A DNA stretch of 64,000 nucleotides from Microbacterium sp. SORGH_AS_0862 (GCF_030818795.1 NZ_JAUTAY010000001.1:558001-622000); one strand, 5' to 3'; positions 17,134 through 26,472 are shown, numbered from the stretch's first letter. Notes: a model not told the origin generated them from the letters alone. Program-made: numbers and translations.

Positions 17134-17137
17134 CTAG
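17134..17137. repeat. Target-site duplication CTAG, right copy
   Basis: Identical to 16051-16054; directly abuts the right inverted repeat of the IS element. Confidence 0.8.
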
Positions 17138-17258
17138 CCCCCTCCCGCCACACTTTTGCGCACTTGCGCCTGTCAATCTCTGTGGCGGATGCGGAAGAGT
17201 GGCGCATCTGCGCAGATGCGACGCAACTCGGGCACAGGGAGGGAGGACCGGGACGGCG

Positions 17259-18716
17259 TCACCAGCTGACGGGAAGGGCCTTGCCCTCCTCGTAGCCGGC
17301 CGCCGACTGCAGGCCCACGAGTGCTCGCTCGTGGAACTCGGGCACGGTCGCCGCCCCCGCGTAGGTGAACGAGGACCGCACGCCCGAGGTGATCATGTCG
17401 AGCAGGTCCTCGAGCCCCGGCCGCAGCGGGTCGAGGTAGATCCTCGACGACGAGATCCCCTCGGCGAACAGCTCCTTGCGGGCGAGCTCGTAGGCGTCGA
17501 GCCCGCCGAACCGCGCGTGCACCGCCTTCGTCGAGGCCATGCCCCAGGACTCCTTGTAGACCCGTCCCTGCTCATCCGCGAACAGCTCGCCGGGCGCCTC
17601 GATCGTCCCGGCGAACCACGAACCGACCATGACGGATGCGGCACCCGCCGCCAGCGCGAGCGCCACATCACGCGGATAGCGGACGCCGCCGTCCGCCCAC
17701 ACGTGCGCGCCCAGCTCGCGTGCCGCCGAGGCAGTCTCCAGCACGGCCGAGAACTGCGGCCGCCCCACGGCGGTCATCATGCGCGTGGTGCACATGGCAC
17801 CGGGCCCCACCCCGACCTTCAGGATGGAAGCGCCCGCGGTGACGAGGTCGTGAACACCGTCCGAGGTCACGATGTTGCCCGCCACGAGCGGCAGCCCGAG
17901 GCCCAGGTCCGCCACGACGCGCAGGGCGCGCAGCATGCCCTCCTGGTGCCCGTGGGCGGTGTCGAGCACGAGCACATCGACACCGGCGGCGGCCAAGGCG
18001 CGTGCCTTGGCCGCGACGTCACCGTTGATGCCGATGGCCGCGGCGACGATCAGGCGCCCGTCGGCGTCCACCGCCGGGCTGTACAGCGTCGAACGCAGCG
18101 CGCTGCGCCGGGAGAGCGTACCGACGAGGTGACCGCGTTCGACGACGCACACCGTCTCCGCATCCGCCGCGACGAGCAGGTCGAACCCGTGACGGGCATC
18201 CGTCACGTCGTCGGCATCGATCGCGAGCGGCCGGGCGCGCACGAGGTCCCCGAGGGTCGCGTCCGGCAGCGCGGTCGCGAGGCGCGTGGCCGGCACGACC
18301 CCGACGACATCGGCCAGGTCGAGGGATGCGGCCGAGGGATCCGCCACGACGATGCCGTACCCCTCTGTCGCGGGCAGGAGCTTGGCGGCGTCCGACGCGG
18401 TCGCCGTCGGAGGCAGCACGATCGGGGTGTCCCAACGCACCGGCTGACGCTTGACCCACCGGATGGCGGCATCGAGCTCCTGCAGCGGCATGTCCTGCGG
18501 GAGCACGCCCAGGCCGCCGCGTCGAGCGAGAGTCGCCGCGAGTCGCGCGCCGGTGACGGAGTTCATGTTGGCGGAGACCAGCGGAATGCGCATCGCCGTG
18601 CCGTCGCGCGGCGACAGGTCCACATCCAGACGACTCGTGATCCCGGAACGTCGAGGCACCAGGAACACGTCGGAGTAGGTGAGGTCGGTCTCGGGTTGCG
18701 CGCCGTAGAACTCCAT
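17259..18716 (-). CDS. guaB1: GuaB1-type IMP dehydrogenase-related protein (likely GMP reductase)
   Basis: A 485-aa IMPDH/GMPR-fold enzyme with CBS insertions. Actinobacterial GuaB1 proteins act as GMP reductases (GMP to IMP with NADPH) in purine salvage. The catalytic Cys is in GPGAMCTTRMM; the phosphate loop is DGGVRYPRDVALALAAGA; CBS segments (GYGIVVADPS; AETVCVVERGHLVG) occupy about 95-205. The start ATG 18716 gives MEFYG... DLTYSDVFLVP as in homologs, with TACGCT 8 nt upstream. An in-frame ATG 24 nt further upstream exists but would add residues not typical of the family. Divergent from kgd. Confidence 0.88.
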   Translation of the reverse strand: MEFYGAQPETDLTYSDVFLVPRRSGITSRLDVDLSPRDGTAMRIPLVSANMNSVTGARLAATLARRGGLGVLPQDMPLQELDAAIRWVKRQPVRWDTPIVLPPTATASDAAKLLPATEGYGIVVADPSAASLDLADVVGVVPATRLATALPDATLGDLVRARPLAIDADDVTDARHGFDLLVAADAETVCVVERGHLVGTLSRRSALRSTLYSPAVDADGRLIVAAAIGINGDVAAKARALAAAGVDVLVLDTAHGHQEGMLRALRVVADLGLGLPLVAGNIVTSDGVHDLVTAGASILKVGVGPGAMCTTRMMTAVGRPQFSAVLETASAARELGAHVWADGGVRYPRDVALALAAGAASVMVGSWFAGTIEAPGELFADEQGRVYKESWGMASTKAVHARFGGLDAYELARKELFAEGISSSRIYLDPLRPGLEDLLDMITSGVRSSFTYAGAATVPEFHERALVGLQSAAGYEEGKALPVSW

Positions 18717-18724
18717 GTCTGCAG

Positions 18725-18730
18725 AGCGTA
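18725..18730 (-). promoter_or_regulatory. -10 hexamer TACGCT (guaB1)
   Basis: TACGCT on the minus strand, 8 nt before ATG 18716, so the 5' leader is absent or only one or two bases long. No ribosome binding site precedes this ATG. Confidence 0.4.
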
Positions 18731-18873
18731 CGCCGCCCATACTCCGCCGGGCCTGTCAACCGCGACGCGCCGGGAGCGAACGCCGGAATACTCGACTAGG
18801 CTTGCGTGTCGTGCGTGTGGGCCCACGACGGCCCCGCATTGCGAATAAATCTCACGAAAGCGGGCGATCGAGA

Positions 18874-21800
18874 GTGTCGAGCCAGGTGACGGGCGTCGGA
18901 GTATCGAACGAAGGAGAGTTCGGAGCCAACGAGTGGCTCGTCGAGGAACTCTACGAACAGTTCCTTGTCGACCGTAACTCGGTCGACAAGTCCTGGTGGC
19001 CGGTCCTGGAGGCCTACCACTCCCAGGCCGGATCGGGCGGCGCTCCCAAGGCGGCGGCCGCCGCATCCGAGCCCCACCCGGTGACGGCGCCGATCCCCGT
19101 GATCGGCTCGCAGCCGGTGGCACGGACGACCGGCAAGCCGGCCAAGCCGCAGCCGATCCCGGCGCAGGCCCCCAAGGCACAGCCGTCCGACCCCGCGGGC
19201 GAGGTGCGGGAGGACGTCGTCACGACCCTCAAGGGGATGACGAAGACCCTCGCCGCCAACATGGACGAGTCGCTGACCGTTCCCACCGCGACGAGCGTTC
19301 GCACCGTGCCGGCGAAGCTGATGATCGACAACCGCATCGTCATCAACAACCACATGGCGCGAACCCGTGGCGGCAAGGTGAGCTTCACGCACCTGATCGG
19401 GTGGGCGCTCATCCAGGCGCTCAAGGAGTTCCCGAGCCAGAACGTCTTCTACGCCGAGGTCGACGGCAAGCCCTCGGTCGTCGCTCCCGCCCACATCAAC
19501 CTGGGCATCGCGATCGATCTCCCCAAGCCCGACGGCACGCGCGCGCTCATGGTGCCGAGCATCAAGCGGGCGGAGTCGCTCACGTTCAACGAGTTCCTCG
19601 CCTCCTACGAAGACCTCGTCAAGCGCGCCCGCACCAACAAGCTGACGGCGGCCGACTTCCAGGGAACCACGCTCTCGCTCACCAACCCGGGCGGCATCGG
19701 CACCGTGCACTCGGTGCCCCGTCTCATGAAGGGTCAGGGCTGCATCATCGGCGCGGGCGCCCTCGAGTACCCCGCCGAGTTCCAGGGCTCGAGCGAGAAG
19801 ACGCTCGTCGAGCTCGGCATCGGCAAGACGATCACGCTGACGAGCACCTATGACCACCGCGTGATCCAGGGCGCCGGCTCCGGCGAGTTCCTCAAGAAGG
19901 TCCACGAGCTGCTCATCGGGCAGCGCGACTTCTACGAGGGCATCTTCGCGGCGCTGCGCATCCCCTACGCCCCCATCCGCTGGGGCAGCGACATCAACGT
20001 CGACCTCGCGGAGCGCATCGACAAGGGTGCCCGCGTCCAGGAGCTCATCAACTCCTTCCGCGTCCGCGGGCACCTGATGGCGGACATCGATCCGCTCGAG
20101 TACGTGCAGCGCACGCATCCCGATCTCGAGATCGAGAGCCACGGGCTCACCTTCTGGGACCTCGACCGCGAGTTCATCGTCGGCGGTTTCGGCGGCAAGC
20201 GCCAGATGAAGCTCCGCGACATCCTGGGCGTGCTGCGCGACTCCTACTGCCGCACCCTCGGCATCGAGTACATGCACATCCAGGACCCGATGCAGCGCAA
20301 GTGGTTCCAGGACAACGTCGAGGTGAAGTACCAGAAGCCCGGCCACGACGAGCAGCTGCGCATCCTCTCCAAGCTCAACCAGGCCGAGGCCTTCGAGACG
20401 TTCCTGCAGACCAAGTACGTCGGCCAGAAGCGCTTCAGCCTCGAGGGCAGCGAATCGGTCATCCCCCTGCTCGACGAGATCCTGCAGGGTGCGGCCTCGG
20501 CGGGCCTCGACGGCGCAGCCATCGGCATGGCGCACCGCGGGCGCCTGAACGTGCTGACCAACGTCGCCGGCAAGACCTACGGCCAGGTCTTCCGTGAGTT
20601 CGAGGGCACCAGCCTTCCCGGCAACAAGCGCGGCTCGGGCGACGTGAAGTACCACCTGGGCACCGAGGGCACGTTCCAATCGGATGCGGGCACGGAGCTC
20701 CCGGTGATCCTCGCCGCCAACCCGTCGCACCTCGAGACCGTCGACGGCGTGCTCGAGGGCATCGTGCGCGCCAAGCAGGACCGCAAGCCGATCGGCACCT
20801 TCGCATGGCTGCCCATCCTCGTCCACGGCGACGCGGCCTTCGCCGGCCAGGGCGTGGTCGTGGAGACGCTGCAGATGTCGCAGCTGCGCGGCTATCGCAC
20901 CGGCGGCACCGTGCACGTCGTCATCAACAACCAGCTCGGCTTCACGACGCTGCCCGTCGACGGACGCACCTCCGTGTACGCGACGGATGTGGCCAAGACG
21001 ATCCAGGCCCCCATCCTGCACGTGAACGGCGATGACCCCGAGGCCGTCGTGCGCGCCGCCGAGCTCGCCTTCCGGTACCGCCAGGAGTTCCACCGCGACA
21101 TCGTCATCGACCTGGTCAGCTACCGCCGCCGCGGTCACAACGAGGGCGACGACCCGTCGATGACGCAGCCCCTCATGACGAACCTCGTCGAGGCGAAGCG
21201 CTCGGTCCGCCGGCTCTACACGGAGTCGCTCGTCGGCCGAGGCGACATCACCGAGGAGGAGTACGAGCAGGCCAAGCGCGACTTCCAGGATCGCCTGGAG
21301 GTGGCGTTCGCCGAGACGCACGAGGCCGAGACCGGCACGCATCCCGTCGTCGCCGAGAGCGTCGAGGTCGAGCGGGCCGTCGGCGAGCCGGAGACGACAG
21401 GAGTGTCGACCGATGTCGTGCAGCTGATCGGCGACGCCTTCGTGAACAAGCCCGACGGCTTCACGGTGCACGCCAAGCTGCAGCAGCTGCTCGACAAGCG
21501 GCACACCATGAGCCGCTCGGGCGGAATCGACTGGGCCTTCGGCGAGCTGCTCGCGTTCGGCTCGCTGCTCGTCGAGGGAACGCCGGTGCGCCTGGCGGGC
21601 CAGGACTCCCGTCGCGGCACGTTCGTGCAGCGCCACGCCGTCTTCCACGATCGCGACAACGGTCAGGAATGGCTGCCGCTGACGAATCTCAGCGAGGGCC
21701 AGGGACGCTTCTTCGTCTACGACTCGCTGCTGAGCGAGTACGCGGCCGTCGCGTTCGAGTACGGCTACTCGGTGGAGCGCCCTGACGCGCTGGTGCTGTG

Positions 21801-22548
21801 GGAGGCGCAGTTCGGCGACTTCGCCAACGGCGCCCAGACCGTGATCGACACGTATCTGTCGTCGGCCGACCAGAAGTGGGGTCAGCAGTCGAGTGTCGTG
21901 CTGCTGCTGCCGCACGGATACGAGGGCGCCGGCCCCGACCACTCCTCCGCTCGCATCGAGCGTTTCCTGCAGATGTGCGCGCAGGAGAACATGACGGTCG
22001 CGCGCCCCTCGACGCCGGCCTCCTACTTCCACCTGCTGCGCCGCCAGGCCTACGCCCAGCCGCGCCGTCCGCTCGTCGTGTTCACCCCGAAGGCCATGCT
22101 GCGTCTGCGTGACGCCGTCAGCCCCGTCGAGGCGTTCACGCAGGGCAAGTTCGAGCCGGTGCTGGACGACGAGCGCGGCGGCGACAAGAACGCCGTCACG
22201 AGAGTGCTGCTGCACGCCGGCAAGATCCACTGGGACCTGCGCTCGGAGCTCGACAAGAACCCCGACGACCGTGTGGCTCTGGTGCGTCTCGAGCAGTACT
22301 ACCCCGCGCCGATCGACGAGCTCAACGCCGTCATCGACGGCTATCCGAACGCGGAGCTCGTGTGGGTCCAGGAAGAGCCCGAGAACCAGGGCGCCTGGCC
22401 GTTCATCGCCCTCGAGGTCGTCAAGCACCTGCACGACCGCACGATCCGCGTCGTCTCGCGGGCCGCATCCGCCTCCCCCGCGGCCGGTTCCGCGAAGATG
22501 CACCAGATCGAGCAGGCGGAGCTGCTGCGCCGCGCGCTCACGTTCTGA
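18874..22548 (+). CDS. kgd: Multifunctional 2-oxoglutarate metabolism enzyme (E2o-E1o fusion)
   Basis: A 1224-aa actinobacterial Kgd/OdhA-type protein serving as 2-oxoglutarate dehydrogenase E1 and E2 (and decarboxylase/carboligase in some species) in the TCA cycle. The N-terminus is MSSQVTGVGVSNEGEFGANE then a linker; residues about 110-350 form an acyltransferase (E2) domain with TYDHRVIQGAGSGEF; from about 380 the thiamin-diphosphate E1 domain: GMAHRGRLNVLTNVAGK, GDVKYHLGTEG, NPSHLETVDGV and the C-terminal TPASYFHLLRRQ. There is no lipoyl domain, as in the family. GTG 18874 is chosen because it begins the conserved N-terminus. A TAGGCT at about 18796 suggests a leader near 70 nt. A 21-bp terminator follows. 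Confidence 0.95.
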   Translation: MSSQVTGVGVSNEGEFGANEWLVEELYEQFLVDRNSVDKSWWPVLEAYHSQAGSGGAPKAAAAASEPHPVTAPIPVIGSQPVARTTGKPAKPQPIPAQAPKAQPSDPAGEVREDVVTTLKGMTKTLAANMDESLTVPTATSVRTVPAKLMIDNRIVINNHMARTRGGKVSFTHLIGWALIQALKEFPSQNVFYAEVDGKPSVVAPAHINLGIAIDLPKPDGTRALMVPSIKRAESLTFNEFLASYEDLVKRARTNKLTAADFQGTTLSLTNPGGIGTVHSVPRLMKGQGCIIGAGALEYPAEFQGSSEKTLVELGIGKTITLTSTYDHRVIQGAGSGEFLKKVHELLIGQRDFYEGIFAALRIPYAPIRWGSDINVDLAERIDKGARVQELINSFRVRGHLMADIDPLEYVQRTHPDLEIESHGLTFWDLDREFIVGGFGGKRQMKLRDILGVLRDSYCRTLGIEYMHIQDPMQRKWFQDNVEVKYQKPGHDEQLRILSKLNQAEAFETFLQTKYVGQKRFSLEGSESVIPLLDEILQGAASAGLDGAAIGMAHRGRLNVLTNVAGKTYGQVFREFEGTSLPGNKRGSGDVKYHLGTEGTFQSDAGTELPVILAANPSHLETVDGVLEGIVRAKQDRKPIGTFAWLPILVHGDAAFAGQGVVVETLQMSQLRGYRTGGTVHVVINNQLGFTTLPVDGRTSVYATDVAKTIQAPILHVNGDDPEAVVRAAELAFRYRQEFHRDIVIDLVSYRRRGHNEGDDPSMTQPLMTNLVEAKRSVRRLYTESLVGRGDITEEEYEQAKRDFQDRLEVAFAETHEAETGTHPVVAESVEVERAVGEPETTGVSTDVVQLIGDAFVNKPDGFTVHAKLQQLLDKRHTMSRSGGIDWAFGELLAFGSLLVEGTPVRLAGQDSRRGTFVQRHAVFHDRDNGQEWLPLTNLSEGQGRFFVYDSLLSEYAAVAFEYGYSVERPDALVLWEAQFGDFANGAQTVIDTYLSSADQKWGQQSSVVLLLPHGYEGAGPDHSSARIERFLQMCAQENMTVARPSTPASYFHLLRRQAYAQPRRPLVVFTPKAMLRLRDAVSPVEAFTQGKFEPVLDDERGGDKNAVTRVLLHAGKIHWDLRSELDKNPDDRVALVRLEQYYPAPIDELNAVIDGYPNAELVWVQEEPENQGAWPFIALEVVKHLHDRTIRVVSRAASASPAAGSAKMHQIEQAELLRRALTF

Positions 22549-22554
22549 GACGTC

Positions 22555-22600
22555 ACGTGTGAGGGCGGGCTCCGGGATGCCGGAGCCCGCCCTCACACGT
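22555..22600 (+). terminator. Perfect 21-bp stem terminator after kgd
   Basis: Arms 22555-22575 and 22580-22600 are exact complements around the loop GATG. It sits between kgd and the convergent esterase gene (stop at 22609), so it can act on both. Confidence 0.85.
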
Positions 22601-22608
22601 CCCCGGCC

Positions 22609-23910
22609 TCAGCCCGTGGCGGGAGCCGCCAGGCCGAGACGGGCCGCGAGTGCGCCGATCGCGTAGTCCAGCCCCTTCTGGAGGACAGGTCCCGTGTGCC
22701 CCTCCCCCGGAATGGTCTGCGTGAGGACCGCGAATCCGGCCGCGTGCGCACGCGAGGCATTCGCCACCTGTCCCGGGCCGAACTGTGCGTCCTGCTCACC
22801 GTGGGTGAAGACGGCCTCATGCCCCGCGTACTGCCCGGGATGCGCGGCGAGCAGAGCAGCCGGGCTCGCCGCGTCGAAGGCCGCACGGTTCCCGTCGAAG
22901 ACCTCTTTGACCGTCTGATCGACGTGTTCGGAGCCGGGGTACTCGTTGCCGGAGATGTCCATGATGTTGCCCCAGGTCTGGGGGAACTGGGCGCCGTAGG
23001 TGAAGGCGCAGGCTCCCCCGTTCGAGTAGCCGCCGATCACCCAGTAGTCGGGGTCGTCGACGATGTTCAGGTGCGCGCGCGCGTAGGCCGGGACATCGAC
23101 GTTGAGGTAGGTGGAGACCTTGCCGTACTTCGCGGAATCCGCGCACGCCGGGTCGACGTCGACCGAGCCGAGCTGGTCGGCGACGATCGCGATCGGGGCG
23201 AGGCCGTTGTGGGCGGCCGCGAAGGCGTCGAGGCTCTTGGCCAGCACCGTCGGATCGGGGGTGCCGGGCTGGCCCATCATGAACACCAGCAGCGGGAGGC
23301 GCGGCGGGTCGGGCACGAGGGCCGCCGGCGGCAGGTACAGCGCCGCATCGCGCGCCTGGAACCCTGTGGCCGGGATCTTCTGATCGCCCGACAACGCGCT
23401 CACGCGGCCTTTCGACGGCATGCCCGCCGGCGGTGACCACGTCTGGTACAGGGTCGCCGCGTCGCCCGAAGCGGCCGAGGTCCCCGGCAGCGGGGCGCTG
23501 TCCAACGCCTGTATGCCGAGGATCGCCGCGAGGTTGCCGGTGAGACCGTAGGCGGCGTTGACGCTCACGCCCATTCCGATCGCGCCGGCGACGATCAGCG
23601 ACGCGGCCACCACGCGACGCCACCACGGACGGACGAACACTCCCGCCGCTCCCATGGCGACGGCGGCGACGCCCGCGGCGATCCAGACGGCGGCGTGCAC
23701 CGGAAGGGGTCCTTGGAAGACGTCCCACGCCTCCAGGAGGTGGGCGCCGGCGTAGCCGATCACGGCGCCCGCCGCGGCGATGATCAGCAGACGACGGATG
23801 CGGCGCGGCGGCACGACCAGCACGACGACGGCAAACACGACAGCGACCGACCAGACCACCCATCGCAGCGGGCTGTTGATGAGTTCGAGCGTCAGCAGCC
23901 ACTGGATCAT
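22609..23910 (-). CDS. Membrane-anchored esterase/alpha-beta hydrolase coupled to MprF-like synthase
   Basis: A 433-aa protein with four hydrophobic helices in residues 10-130 and a C-terminal esterase domain (about 170-430), presumably outside the membrane. The nucleophile elbow is GGYSNGGACAF (Ser), with acid in HGEQDAQFGP and His in GEGHTGPVL, like esterase-D/mycolyltransferase-fold enzymes. Its ATG overlaps the stop of the MprF-like gene by 4 nt, so it is co-translated. Aminoacyl-phosphatidylglycerol hydrolases adjacent to their synthases are known (for example AhyD of Enterococcus faecium); a matching role here is an inference from context, not from sequence. Confidence 0.75.
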   Translation of the reverse strand: MIQWLLTLELINSPLRWVVWSVAVVFAVVVLVVPPRRIRRLLIIAAAGAVIGYAGAHLLEAWDVFQGPLPVHAAVWIAAGVAAVAMGAAGVFVRPWWRRVVAASLIVAGAIGMGVSVNAAYGLTGNLAAILGIQALDSAPLPGTSAASGDAATLYQTWSPPAGMPSKGRVSALSGDQKIPATGFQARDAALYLPPAALVPDPPRLPLLVFMMGQPGTPDPTVLAKSLDAFAAAHNGLAPIAIVADQLGSVDVDPACADSAKYGKVSTYLNVDVPAYARAHLNIVDDPDYWVIGGYSNGGACAFTYGAQFPQTWGNIMDISGNEYPGSEHVDQTVKEVFDGNRAAFDAASPAALLAAHPGQYAGHEAVFTHGEQDAQFGPGQVANASRAHAAGFAVLTQTIPGEGHTGPVLQKGLDYAIGALAARLGLAAPATG

Positions 23911-26396
23911 TTGTCTCCTCCTCGAGCGCTGCGCAGCAGCGTCAGCACATCACGCACAGTAGCGTCAGGCAGGTAGGCCCGACCGATGGCGGTACCGATC
24001 CGCGGGAGGTCGACCGCGTCACCGTACGCCAGCCAGATCGTGCGATAGCGGGGGTGGAACTTCCGCTTGAAACGGAAGAGCGAGTCGAAGCCGTACGCCG
24101 GCTCGAGGGTCTGAGCCAACCAGCCCAGCACGCTCGAGAGGATCGTCGTGTCGCCGGCCGCCTCGACGTCGGGCTTCACCGCCATCGGAGCCCCGGAGAG
24201 GCTGAGTTCCGCCACCCCGTCTGCGGCAGCCTGCTGCGCCGCGCGCGCGATCGCGAACTCCATGAGCCCGTTGGGCCCATCGGCCCGACGGCGCATGAAA
24301 TCGAGCGTCCATCCGCTGCGAACGCCACCGCGCCAGGACGGCATCCAGCTCGTCACGACCTGGATGCGTCCGGCGTCGTCGACCGCGAGCAGCAGCGCCA
24401 CTTCCGGATCCGTGATCTCCTCCAGCGTGCCCAGGGTGAACCCCATCTCGGGCAGGGCCTTGTCGGCGACCCACTGCTCGTCGATCTCGCGGATCTGCGA
24501 ACGCTCCGCGGCGCTGAGATCCGCCCACCGCGTCCAGACCGCCGTCATGCCTTCGCGTTCTGCGCGCATCACCGGCTGGCGCACCTTCTGCCACTGTTTG
24601 CCTTCGAGGGTGACCTCGGAGGCGGCGAGCACGGTCTCCTCCCCCACGGAGAGGTACTTCCATCCCATCTCGTCGAAGACCGGAAGAGCGTCGTCGTGGA
24701 TGCTGTAGAAGGCCGCCGTCCACCCCGACTCGCCGCAGAAGTCGACGAAGCCCCTGATCGCACGCTCCTGCTCTCCGCTCGGCGCGAGCGGGTCGCCGAC
24801 CGCGAGAGCGACGTCTCCCACGAGACGGTACGCCACGGCGCAGGCGCGGTCGGCGCTGTACCAGTAGCTCGTCCCGCGCCACGTCCCCAGGAACGAGAGG
24901 GTTCCGCCGCCGCGGCGCAGCAGATCCCGGTACAGGCGGGCATCCGCATCCTCGGGGCGACGGACGCTGCGGTAGAGGCGTACGAGGGCGAAGACGACGA
25001 TCGCCCAGAAGACGACGCCGACCCACTGGTAGATCCAGAGGGCTGCACCGTGACGCGGGAACGGCGGCTGGCCGATGCCCTGCAGGAAGGCAGGAGGCAC
25101 GAACCGGCGCCACGACTCGACGACGATGTCGGTGAGCGTCGGAGTCACATCGAACGATTGCCGCAGCAGGGTCTCGCTCGCCACGAAGACAGCACCGCAG
25201 GCGAGGAAAGCGATCAGCACCGTCGCCGCGAAGGTTCGGGCCGCCTGACGCGTGGCGCGGACAGGGAACCGCCGACGCACGACGATCAGCGCCGAGGCGC
25301 TCGCGACGGGCACACCGATCGAGGCGACACCCCAGAGCACGTACTCGAGTCCCGACCCGTCCGCCCACGGTTCGATGGCGAGCTCTCCGCTGAGCACCGC
25401 GTACAGGGCGAGGACGGCCAGCACACCCTGTACGCAGACGGCCAGCACGAGGCCGGCATGGCGTCCACGTCGAAGACCCAGTGCGGCCACGATCAGCAGC
25501 GCGAGCGGCACGAGGGCGAGGAGCACCGGACCGACCCCGCGCGTGAGCACGAGCGCGAACTCGTGATCGCATACGGGCCGATAGCTCACCTCGCACCGAT
25601 CGACGAGGTGCTCGTCGAAAGCGAGGAAGGATGAGGCCACCACGGAGAACGGCCCCCGACCCCCGCCGGCGATCACCGCGGCGAGGGGCCCGAGACCGGT
25701 GATCGCGACCAGCACCGCCATCAGCGCGCGCACCTCGCGCGAGGAGGATCGATGCCAGTCCGACCGAGGCGCGCGCCTCGCCATGAGCGATCCCGCCCCC
25801 AGGCCCAGCAGGGCCGCGATCAGCCGGTACCAGGAGTCGGCGTCGCCCGCATACAACGCGAACATGACGACGGTGGCGAGCGCGACGAGCCTGATCCGGC
25901 GTCGCCAGAGCGCGGAGGAGAGAGCGGATGCGGCCAGCACCGCCGCGAAGATCCCCATCGAAGGATCGAGCACGGGATCGTTGGACTCCAGGGGGCGAAG
26001 ATCGTCGAATCCCCACAGGACGGTGTGCGCGAGCGCGCCGAGAAGGATCGACACGACACCGCCGCACACGAAGACGACCGCGGAGCGGAGGTGGCCCAGC
26101 AACGACTCCGCGTATGCGAACGCGGTCAGCGCGAGAAGAACGCTGAGCAAGACCTCGACCGTCGAGTCGGGCACCACCAGTGCCGTGGCGACCGACCACC
26201 ATCGGCCGTCCGCCAGCGCGGCCGCACCGCTGCCCCAGGCCGTCGCATCCGCGCCCCAGAGCGAGCCGGTGGCGATCGAGGCGCCCACGACGACGACGGC
26301 AAGGCCCAGTGCGACCGGATGCCGCATGGCGTACCGGCGCCATTGTGCTGCCGTGAGCACGTGGCGCCTGGTGCGCGACGGGTCCGCCTGTGACAC
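23907..26396 (-). CDS. mprF: MprF-like phosphatidylglycerol lysyl/aminoacyl-transferase with rhomboid-like N-terminus
   Basis: An 829-aa membrane protein. The C-terminal third (from about residue 500, LSFLGTWRGTSYWYSADR ... VGDPLAPSG) is the DUF2156 GNAT-like domain that moves an amino acid from aminoacyl-tRNA to phosphatidylglycerol, altering surface charge. Upstream are about 12-13 hydrophobic helices; the first six look rhomboid-like but lack a clear GxSG serine motif (DPSMG instead). GTG 26396 is preferred over GTG 26408: GGGAGG (26401-26406) is 4 nt upstream, and TAGGGT at 26429-26434 predicts a roughly 26-nt leader. The amino acid carried is not determined. Confidence 0.8.
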   Translation of the reverse strand: MSQADPSRTRRHVLTAAQWRRYAMRHPVALGLAVVVVGASIATGSLWGADATAWGSGAAALADGRWWSVATALVVPDSTVEVLLSVLLALTAFAYAESLLGHLRSAVVFVCGGVVSILLGALAHTVLWGFDDLRPLESNDPVLDPSMGIFAAVLAASALSSALWRRRIRLVALATVVMFALYAGDADSWYRLIAALLGLGAGSLMARRAPRSDWHRSSSREVRALMAVLVAITGLGPLAAVIAGGGRGPFSVVASSFLAFDEHLVDRCEVSYRPVCDHEFALVLTRGVGPVLLALVPLALLIVAALGLRRGRHAGLVLAVCVQGVLAVLALYAVLSGELAIEPWADGSGLEYVLWGVASIGVPVASASALIVVRRRFPVRATRQAARTFAATVLIAFLACGAVFVASETLLRQSFDVTPTLTDIVVESWRRFVPPAFLQGIGQPPFPRHGAALWIYQWVGVVFWAIVVFALVRLYRSVRRPEDADARLYRDLLRRGGGTLSFLGTWRGTSYWYSADRACAVAYRLVGDVALAVGDPLAPSGEQERAIRGFVDFCGESGWTAAFYSIHDDALPVFDEMGWKYLSVGEETVLAASEVTLEGKQWQKVRQPVMRAEREGMTAVWTRWADLSAAERSQIREIDEQWVADKALPEMGFTLGTLEEITDPEVALLLAVDDAGRIQVVTSWMPSWRGGVRSGWTLDFMRRRADGPNGLMEFAIARAAQQAAADGVAELSLSGAPMAVKPDVEAAGDTTILSSVLGWLAQTLEPAYGFDSLFRFKRKFHPRYRTIWLAYGDAVDLPRIGTAIGRAYLPDATVRDVLTLLRSARGGDK

Positions 26397-26400
26397 GCGA

Positions 26401-26406
26401 CCTCCC
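26401..26406 (-). promoter_or_regulatory. Ribosome binding site deciding the mprF start
   Basis: GGGAGG on the minus strand lies 4 nt before GTG 26396, and would be inside the coding region if GTG 26408 were used. Confidence 0.55.
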
Positions 26407-26428
26407 ACGAACTCAGAGTGCCGCCGTT

Positions 26429-26434
26429 ACCCTA
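26429..26434 (-). promoter_or_regulatory. -10 hexamer TAGGGT (mprF-esterase operon)
   Basis: TAGGGT on the minus strand in the 64-nt gap between rsrA and mprF; it predicts a leader of about 26 nt containing the GGGAGG site. Confidence 0.45.
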
Positions 26435-26472
26435 TCGATCGGGGACCGTGCGCAGGCGCGGAACGCTGTGCG

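Noticed and set aside
15089..17137. Gene disrupted by the IS
   Set aside because: The insertion falls in the CTAG that already holds the stop codon, so the reading frame of the upstream gene is complete.
18741..18762. TTGACA as the -35 of guaB1
   Set aside because: It lies 23 nt from the TACGCT -10, too far for a normal promoter.
18796..22596. A 1266-codon open frame antisense to kgd, and similar long antisense frames over the MFS gene at 1.2-2.7 kb and metY at 4.7-6.4 kb
   Set aside because: Low-complexity Arg/Asp/Val/His-rich translations produced by high GC wobble positions of the true genes; no domains, no start context.
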